54,121 bases of DNA from Odoribacter sp. OttesenSCG-928-L07. GTDB taxonomy: Bacteria; Bacteroidota; Bacteroidia; Bacteroidales; BM520. The position numbers and the translations under genes were made by a program. The stretch spans positions 1 through 54,121 of the forward strand of contig JAJDHA010000005.1 of assembly GCA_030265965.1 (NCBI GenBank), written 5' to 3'. Below are positions 48,767-54,121 of the stretch, one piece after another. Each line of letters begins with the position of its first letter. The first letter of the stretch is position 1. The notes under the pieces were generated by a model. That model saw only the letters and a list, made by a program, of their open reading frames with translations. It made no database searches and was not told where the DNA came from.

Positions 48767-50746
48767 TTATTTAAAAAATCTTACTGTAACGTTGTTTCTC
48801 ATGCCTTGTGAAGGCGGGTTTATGGTAATTCTTTCTTGATCTATTTTATTGCGAACTAAATAAGCTAAAATCTTTGATGTGTGGGAAAATCTTCCGAAAA
48901 ACTCTACTTTTAAATCTTTATTCTCACTTAATAATCTATATATTCTGAATAATTCTCCTTGAGATTTTTCATTATTAAATATATCTGAGTTTCTTACAAA
49001 AGAAATATTTTCCAACATTATAACCCTTTCTGATGTTGTTTTTGGAATGTATATGTCTTCTTCAATAATTTTATAAACAGAAGTTCCGGGAATTGTAATT
49101 TCTTGAGGGCAAAATAAATAAATACTATCTTTTAACATTAATCCGTAACTGACCCCTGAAGGTAAAGAAATAGAATACATCCCATTTGACGGATTTGTCT
49201 CAAAAGATGCAACAACATTAAGAGTTTTATTGTCAATAACATCCACCCTTAATGCTAAAGGCGAAAAATCTTCCGCATCTCTAATAAATCCTTTAACCAT
49301 ACACATAACGTATGAACTGATCTTTATCTCATCCTCAAAACCAAAAACCAAATTATCTTCTATAGATGATGTTTGGCGAAGTTTATTGTCAAATTCTCGC
49401 GTAAGAACTATGTTTTCAACATCAATAATATCAACCGAATAGATGTTTGTGCCGTAATGTTCATCCGATTTTGTAAAATATCCGGTTGAACTATTGTTTG
49501 ATCTTACAAAATACATATCATCGTCTGTACTATTTAGAGGATATCCCATATTAATTAATGGCGACCAACTATTTGATTCGGGATATGATTTAAAAATATC
49601 AAACCCTCCCATTGCTTTGTCGCAATTGGAAGAAACATACATATTATTATCGAAGTTCGAGAAAGAAACTGATATTTCATCAAATTTTGAGTTGATATTT
49701 TCGCCAAGATTTCTTTTGTTGGTACAACGAAGTTCTCCGCTACGTGTAAAGATTAAATCAGAACGATAAATATCATAACCACCATATCCGTTTGGACTAT
49801 CGCTTGAAAAGTAAATGTATTGCATGTCTTTAGAAAAACAAGCATATCTCTCGTCATAATCAGTGTTAAGCTCACCTTCAACATAAGTCATCTTTGACCA
49901 TTTTCCGTCGCTTCCGTGTACAGAATAGTAAATATCACCTTCACGAGAAATCAAAGCATATTTTCCATTGGAGGAAATATCAGTAATAATTTCATTTTTT
50001 GATGTTGAAAAAGGTTCTCCAAGATATCTTGCGTCAGAAAAATGGTTTTCATCACGTCTTATACTTGCATAAACATTGCTAATAGTTTTATCTTTCTTCG
50101 CTTTAGATTTTGGTGTCGGTCGTATTGAATTAAACGCTAAAGTATCAAAATAAACAACCGGAGCAAAATCATCATATTCACTATTAATTGACTTCCCAAG
50201 TTTATTAACAACGTATCGCGTTGGAGTTTTCATCAAACTATCACCGGAAGCACATTGTTTGATAAAATTTTCAATAAGTTCCAAATCTTCATGTTTATGT
50301 ACTTTATTATTTTTAATCAGAAGAATCCAATTATTATACATTACCGCTGCTGAATCAAATTTATAATTGTACTGTAATGACTTGGCGTACAACAACATGT
50401 TTTCTTGAATTAAATTTAAGTTTGATTTGGAATCTTTAAATAGAAGATTTGCAGATGAAAAATATTTTAATCCGTCTTTTTTATTTTTACTTAAAATACA
50501 TTTCCCCATCTTATAATTTAACTCAGCATTTTTGGGATTAATTTCGTAAACTTTTGAATAATAATTTAGCGCTTCGTTATAGTCGGGTGTTTTAGCATAA
50601 AAACATTTGTCTCCTTTTTTAATAAGTTGTAAAGCTTCCTTCCTTACCTTTTTATCGGGAAAGTTTTGCGCATCAAATTCAACATTTTGTGCCCAAGAGA
50701 ATAATGCGCAAAAAACTACAACTAATATTAAAAAAAGTTTTTTCAT
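48767..50746 (-). CDS. PorE-like protein: TPR, PD40 propeller, CRD-like and degenerate OmpA_C-like domains
   Basis: TPR (YNEALNYYSKVYEINPKNAELNYKMGKC), PD40 (YIYFSSDSPNGYGGYDIYRSD), CRD-like CMVKGFIRDAEDFSPLALRVDVID, OmpA-like ISFVRNSDIFNNEKSQGELFRIYRLLSENKDLKVEFFGR. Confidence 0.78.
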   Translation of the reverse strand: MKKLFLILVVVFCALFSWAQNVEFDAQNFPDKKVRKEALQLIKKGDKCFYAKTPDYNEALNYYSKVYEINPKNAELNYKMGKCILSKNKKDGLKYFSSANLLFKDSKSNLNLIQENMLLYAKSLQYNYKFDSAAVMYNNWILLIKNNKVHKHEDLELIENFIKQCASGDSLMKTPTRYVVNKLGKSINSEYDDFAPVVYFDTLAFNSIRPTPKSKAKKDKTISNVYASIRRDENHFSDARYLGEPFSTSKNEIITDISSNGKYALISREGDIYYSVHGSDGKWSKMTYVEGELNTDYDERYACFSKDMQYIYFSSDSPNGYGGYDIYRSDLIFTRSGELRCTNKRNLGENINSKFDEISVSFSNFDNNMYVSSNCDKAMGGFDIFKSYPESNSWSPLINMGYPLNSTDDDMYFVRSNNSSTGYFTKSDEHYGTNIYSVDIIDVENIVLTREFDNKLRQTSSIEDNLVFGFEDEIKISSYVMCMVKGFIRDAEDFSPLALRVDVIDNKTLNVVASFETNPSNGMYSISLPSGVSYGLMLKDSIYLFCPQEITIPGTSVYKIIEEDIYIPKTTSERVIMLENISFVRNSDIFNNEKSQGELFRIYRLLSENKDLKVEFFGRFSHTSKILAYLVRNKIDQERITINPPSQGMRNNVTVRFFK

Positions 50747-51775
50747 TTATTTACAAAGATTTAGAGGGATAATGTTTTCATCCACACCATAATAGAGTGC
50801 TTTATTCCAGTCCTCACAAGCACCTTGCAAGTTTAAAAGGTTTTCTTTAACATTTCCTCTATTAAAATAAGCTATTTTATCTTTTTCATTAACGCTTAAT
50901 ATATAATTCAAATCTTTAAGAGCCTTATCAAACTGTTCCATTTTATAATAAGTAATTCCTCTATTGTTTAAAAGAATAAGATTATTTTCGCTAATACTCA
51001 AGGCTAATGAAAAATACGAGATTGCTTCATTATAATTATTCAAACCCAAATATACTAAGCCTAAATTATTATTTGCAGGAATATACTCAGGATCAACTTC
51101 CAACGCTTTTCTTAAATATTTTATAGCATCTTTACTATTATTATTTTTAAAATAACAATAACCTAAATCGCTTAGTATTTCCACATCATCTTGAAAAAAC
51201 TCTAATGCCATAAGATAATCATCAATTGCCTTATCATAAACTTCAAGCTTTTCATAAGTTAAGGCTCTGTTATAATAATATTTCCCCTTTTTGTTATCAA
51301 TATCAATTGCTTCTGTAAAGAAGAGTAAAGAAGCGGTGTAATCGCCAGTTTCATATAGAATAACTCCTTTATAAAAATAAGCTTCAGGCAGATTTTTTCC
51401 GGCAACAATAGCTTTTTCATAATAATATAAAGCCGAATCAATATTGTTTAATAGATGAAAAGATCGCGCTTTCAAAAAATAAGCTTTATTCGTTGAATTA
51501 TCTTCAAGATACTTGTTAATTACCTTAATACTGTTTACATATTCCTCTTGGTTATAATATGATACAGCCATATTATAATAAGCCCTACCCAAATCAGGTT
51601 TTAATAATACAGCTTCATTGAAATAATATATTGCAGAATCATATTCATATATTTTGAAAAAACTGACTCCTTTATTATAATTTTCAAATGCATGAATTGC
51701 ATTTTGTGCCGTTAAAAATCCCGATTGAAATATCAATAATAATATTATTAACAACTTCAACACTCGTTTATACAT
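50747..51775 (-). CDS. tetratricopeptide repeat protein
   Basis: Many TPR units (AYYNMAVSYYNQEEYVNSIKVINKYLE etc.). Start trimmed to MYKRVLK after the signal-peptide reading. Confidence 0.9.
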   Translation of the reverse strand: MYKRVLKLLIILLLIFQSGFLTAQNAIHAFENYNKGVSFFKIYEYDSAIYYFNEAVLLKPDLGRAYYNMAVSYYNQEEYVNSIKVINKYLEDNSTNKAYFLKARSFHLLNNIDSALYYYEKAIVAGKNLPEAYFYKGVILYETGDYTASLLFFTEAIDIDNKKGKYYYNRALTYEKLEVYDKAIDDYLMALEFFQDDVEILSDLGYCYFKNNNSKDAIKYLRKALEVDPEYIPANNNLGLVYLGLNNYNEAISYFSLALSISENNLILLNNRGITYYKMEQFDKALKDLNYILSVNEKDKIAYFNRGNVKENLLNLQGACEDWNKALYYGVDENIIPLNLCK

Positions 51776-51805
51776 AGTAACTTTTAATGATATTATTTTG
51801 GTTTT

Positions 51806-51860
51806 GTGACATGTGACGCGTGACAAGTGACGTGTGACAAGTGACGTGTGACGCGTGACA
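51806..51860. repeat. 7-bp tandem array, 8 units of GTGAC+NN
   Basis: gtgacat gtgacgc gtgacaa gtgacgt gtgacaa gtgacgt gtgacgc gtgaca, 31 bp upstream of the TPR gene start. Confidence 0.95.
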
Positions 51861-52016
51861 TTTTAGCTGCAAAAGTATAAAATAGATTTGAAATAAATAA
51901 AAACATAATTTAAAGAAAACTAAATAATAATTTTTTAACAAAATTTTTATTTAATAATAAAAATGTTTACATTTGCAGTTGTGTTCAATAATTTGTATAA
52001 CTAAAACTTTTTTATT

Positions 52017-54026
52017 ATGAAAAAAATCTTTACTTTTTGTTTTCTGTTGGTTGTGTCTTTATCTTTGATTGGACAAAAATCTACAGTACATCTTTCTGAA
52101 TCATTTAATGGAACAAGCATTCCAACGGGCTGGACTTTTGATACTCAGGCAAGTAACTGGTCTGTGTCAAACTCAGTTAATGCCGGTGGTGAACCACGAG
52201 AATTAAAACTTTATTGGAGTCCTCAATTTAATGGAAAAACTCGTTTCATATCTCCGGTAATTGATTTAACCGATGTTGATGATTTAATTTTCGAATTTAT
52301 TCATTTTTTGGATAACTATTCTGGGTCTAGTGCTATTGGAGTCGAAACCACAAGTGATGGCGGAACAACATGGAACCTTGCTTTTCAAAAGAACTTTTCT
52401 GTAACCGGAGGTGGTAAAATTATGGAGTTGATTGATACCGACGATGTTGGTTCTGCAACATTTCAGTTTTGCTTATTCTATCAAGGAAATGTTTATAATA
52501 TTAATAACTGGTATTTTGATAATTTTGTTTTATATAGCAGAGATGATGTAGATGCAGCTATATCTACAATAAATAATGACATATATAATCCTGCAGGTGA
52601 ACATACAGTTGACTTCACTTTTAATAATATAGGAAAAAATACTATTAACTCAATTGAAGCAAGTTATCAATTTAATGACGCCCCTGCTGTTGTTGAAACA
52701 TTCTCATCATTAGATTTAGAAACATTAAATTCTAAAACCCTTTCCTTTACAGAAGTTGCTAACATTGTTCCCGGCAGTTATATCTTAAAAATAGAGATTT
52801 TAAAAGTTAATGGAAATGTTGATAATGATATTACTAATAATGTATTAGAAAAAGATTTCTTTTCTGCTTCTCAAGCTACTGATCGTAGAGTTTGCATTGA
52901 ACATTTTACAAGTTCTACTTGTGGTCCTTGTGTAAGTCCTAATGCTCAAATGAAATCTTTATTAGCAAACAATCCTGATAAATATGGAATAAGTAAATAT
53001 CAGATGAGTTGGCCTGGAAGCGGAGATCCATATTATACAGAAGAAGGCGGAGTAAGAAGATCATATTATGGTGTTAATGCGGTACCTCAAATTTATTTTA
53101 ATGGAAAAGAAATTGCCGGTGTTAATCAAACAAACTTTGATTTAGCGTTGGCTCAACCTGCTTTTGTAGATCTTTCCGGCGGTTTTGTTATGGAAGGAAC
53201 AACAATTAATGTTAGTGTTAGGGTTGACACATATATTGATATGCCGGAAGCTCGTTTATATGTTGTTGTTAATGAAAAGAAAACAACACAGAATGTCGGT
53301 AGTAATGGCGAAACAGAATTTATACATGTGATGATGAAATTTTTACCTAATGCTGAAGGAACAACAATAAGTATGCTTGATGGTGAAACCCAAATCTTTA
53401 ATTTTTCTTACGATATGTCTTCTACTAATGTTGAAGAATATGATGATTTAGAAGTCCATGTTTTTATTCAAGAATATTCTAGTAAATATATTTTCAATAG
53501 TAATTTTTTAGTTGAACAAGAAGAAATTGCTGAAAAACCACAAGAAATAAATTTAGAACAAGATGAAACATCAGTTAATGTAAGTTGGGTTGATGCAGCA
53601 AAAGGTGCAAACAGTTTTATTGTTTTCTTTAATGGAGAAGTTATCGAAGAAGGCATTACTGCAACAAATTATACTCACGAAAATGTTCCGGAAGGATTAC
53701 ATACTTATGGAGTATCTGCAGTAATTGATAACTTTGTATCTATTCCTATAGAAAAAACAATAGAAGTTATTTATGTTGGATTACAAGGGTATGATAATAT
53801 GATTAAAGTTTATCCAAATCCAGCTAATGATTATGTTTATGTCGAAGGTAAAGATGTTGAATCTGTGCGAATTTATAATAATCTCGGACAATTTGTAAAG
53901 ATCGTTGATAGTAAAAATAACATTATCAAGATTAACACTAATAATCTCAATTCTGGCTTATATCATCTACAAATAACAACAAAATCAGGTGATGTTTCTA
54001 CACAAAAACTTGTAATAACGAAATAA
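52017..54026 (+). CDS. Omp28-related T9SS-sorted protein with N-terminal jelly-roll-like and thioredoxin-like regions
   Basis: Signal peptide; EHFTSSTCGPCVSPNAQMKSLL...VNAVPQIYFNGKEIAG; C-terminal KVYPNPANDYVYVEG...GLYHLQI sorting domain. Confidence 0.87.
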   Translation: MKKIFTFCFLLVVSLSLIGQKSTVHLSESFNGTSIPTGWTFDTQASNWSVSNSVNAGGEPRELKLYWSPQFNGKTRFISPVIDLTDVDDLIFEFIHFLDNYSGSSAIGVETTSDGGTTWNLAFQKNFSVTGGGKIMELIDTDDVGSATFQFCLFYQGNVYNINNWYFDNFVLYSRDDVDAAISTINNDIYNPAGEHTVDFTFNNIGKNTINSIEASYQFNDAPAVVETFSSLDLETLNSKTLSFTEVANIVPGSYILKIEILKVNGNVDNDITNNVLEKDFFSASQATDRRVCIEHFTSSTCGPCVSPNAQMKSLLANNPDKYGISKYQMSWPGSGDPYYTEEGGVRRSYYGVNAVPQIYFNGKEIAGVNQTNFDLALAQPAFVDLSGGFVMEGTTINVSVRVDTYIDMPEARLYVVVNEKKTTQNVGSNGETEFIHVMMKFLPNAEGTTISMLDGETQIFNFSYDMSSTNVEEYDDLEVHVFIQEYSSKYIFNSNFLVEQEEIAEKPQEINLEQDETSVNVSWVDAAKGANSFIVFFNGEVIEEGITATNYTHENVPEGLHTYGVSAVIDNFVSIPIEKTIEVIYVGLQGYDNMIKVYPNPANDYVYVEGKDVESVRIYNNLGQFVKIVDSKNNIIKINTNNLNSGLYHLQITTKSGDVSTQKLVITK

Positions 54027-54049
54027 TCATTTAAGCTAATATTTGAAAG

Positions 54050-54121
54050 AGGCTGTCTCAAAAGATAAAAATCGCACACAGATGACACAGATGCGACTGA
54101 TAATCACAGAAAGATTTTTTT
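54050..54121 (+). repeat. second copy (one arm) of the MITE-like repeat, inverted relative to 124-188
   Basis: aggctgtctcaaaagataaaaatcgcacacagatgacacagatgcgactgataatcacagaaag is nearly the reverse complement of 124-188. The rest is cut by the window edge. Confidence 0.85.

Noticed and set aside
1-54121. tRNA, rRNA or classic riboswitch
   Set aside because: No convincing cloverleaf or recognised aptamer seen by eye; tRNAscan/Infernal needed to be sure.

Overview
The window looks like a low-GC chromosomal segment from a Bacteroidota (Bacteroidales-like) genome. Supporting signs are TAnnTTTG-type -7 promoter motifs, two T9SS C-terminal sorting domains, a PorE-like protein, and LytS/LytTR regulation of a MacAB-TolC locus. 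Most of it is ordinary core or accessory gene content: copA, M3 peptidase, GH29, comF, a TolC-MacA-MacB operon, pheT, lptE, secG, a 5S/OadA-type carboxyltransferase, lysS, rodA-mrdA, a manC-type GTase, tnaA, and a DAACS symporter. No rRNA, tRNA, CRISPR array or intact transposase was recognised. The strongest signals that plain gene annotation does not explain are: (1) short-period tandem arrays built from an invariant core plus a hypervariable linker: GATAAA+NNN (9-bp period, two arrays at the 3' ends of the divergent copA/dcp pair) and GTGAC+NN (7-bp period, two arrays 24-31 bp upstream of start codons), plus two more 7-bp arrays (TTCAACT, CCATTAA); (2) a dispersed palindrome GTAGAGACGCACGGCCGTGCGTCTCTAC at five sites, with a related hairpin at a sixth, in several rearranged states; (3) an AbiE-type toxin-antitoxin cassette with near-identical palindromic operators, lodged between a LytS-type kinase and its likely LytTR partner, which has no ATG at its conserved N-terminus; (4) three 14-bp operator-like palindromes spaced exactly 32 bp apart before a DUF4143 ATPase; (5) a triple-AAA CbxX/SpoVK-like protein whose third module lacks catalytic residues; (6) a bacterial protein resembling TMEM97/sigma-2 receptor (EXPERA); (7) a truncated acyl-CoA-synthetase-like pseudoenzyme. 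All calls come from reading the sequence and recalled family motifs. No database search was run.
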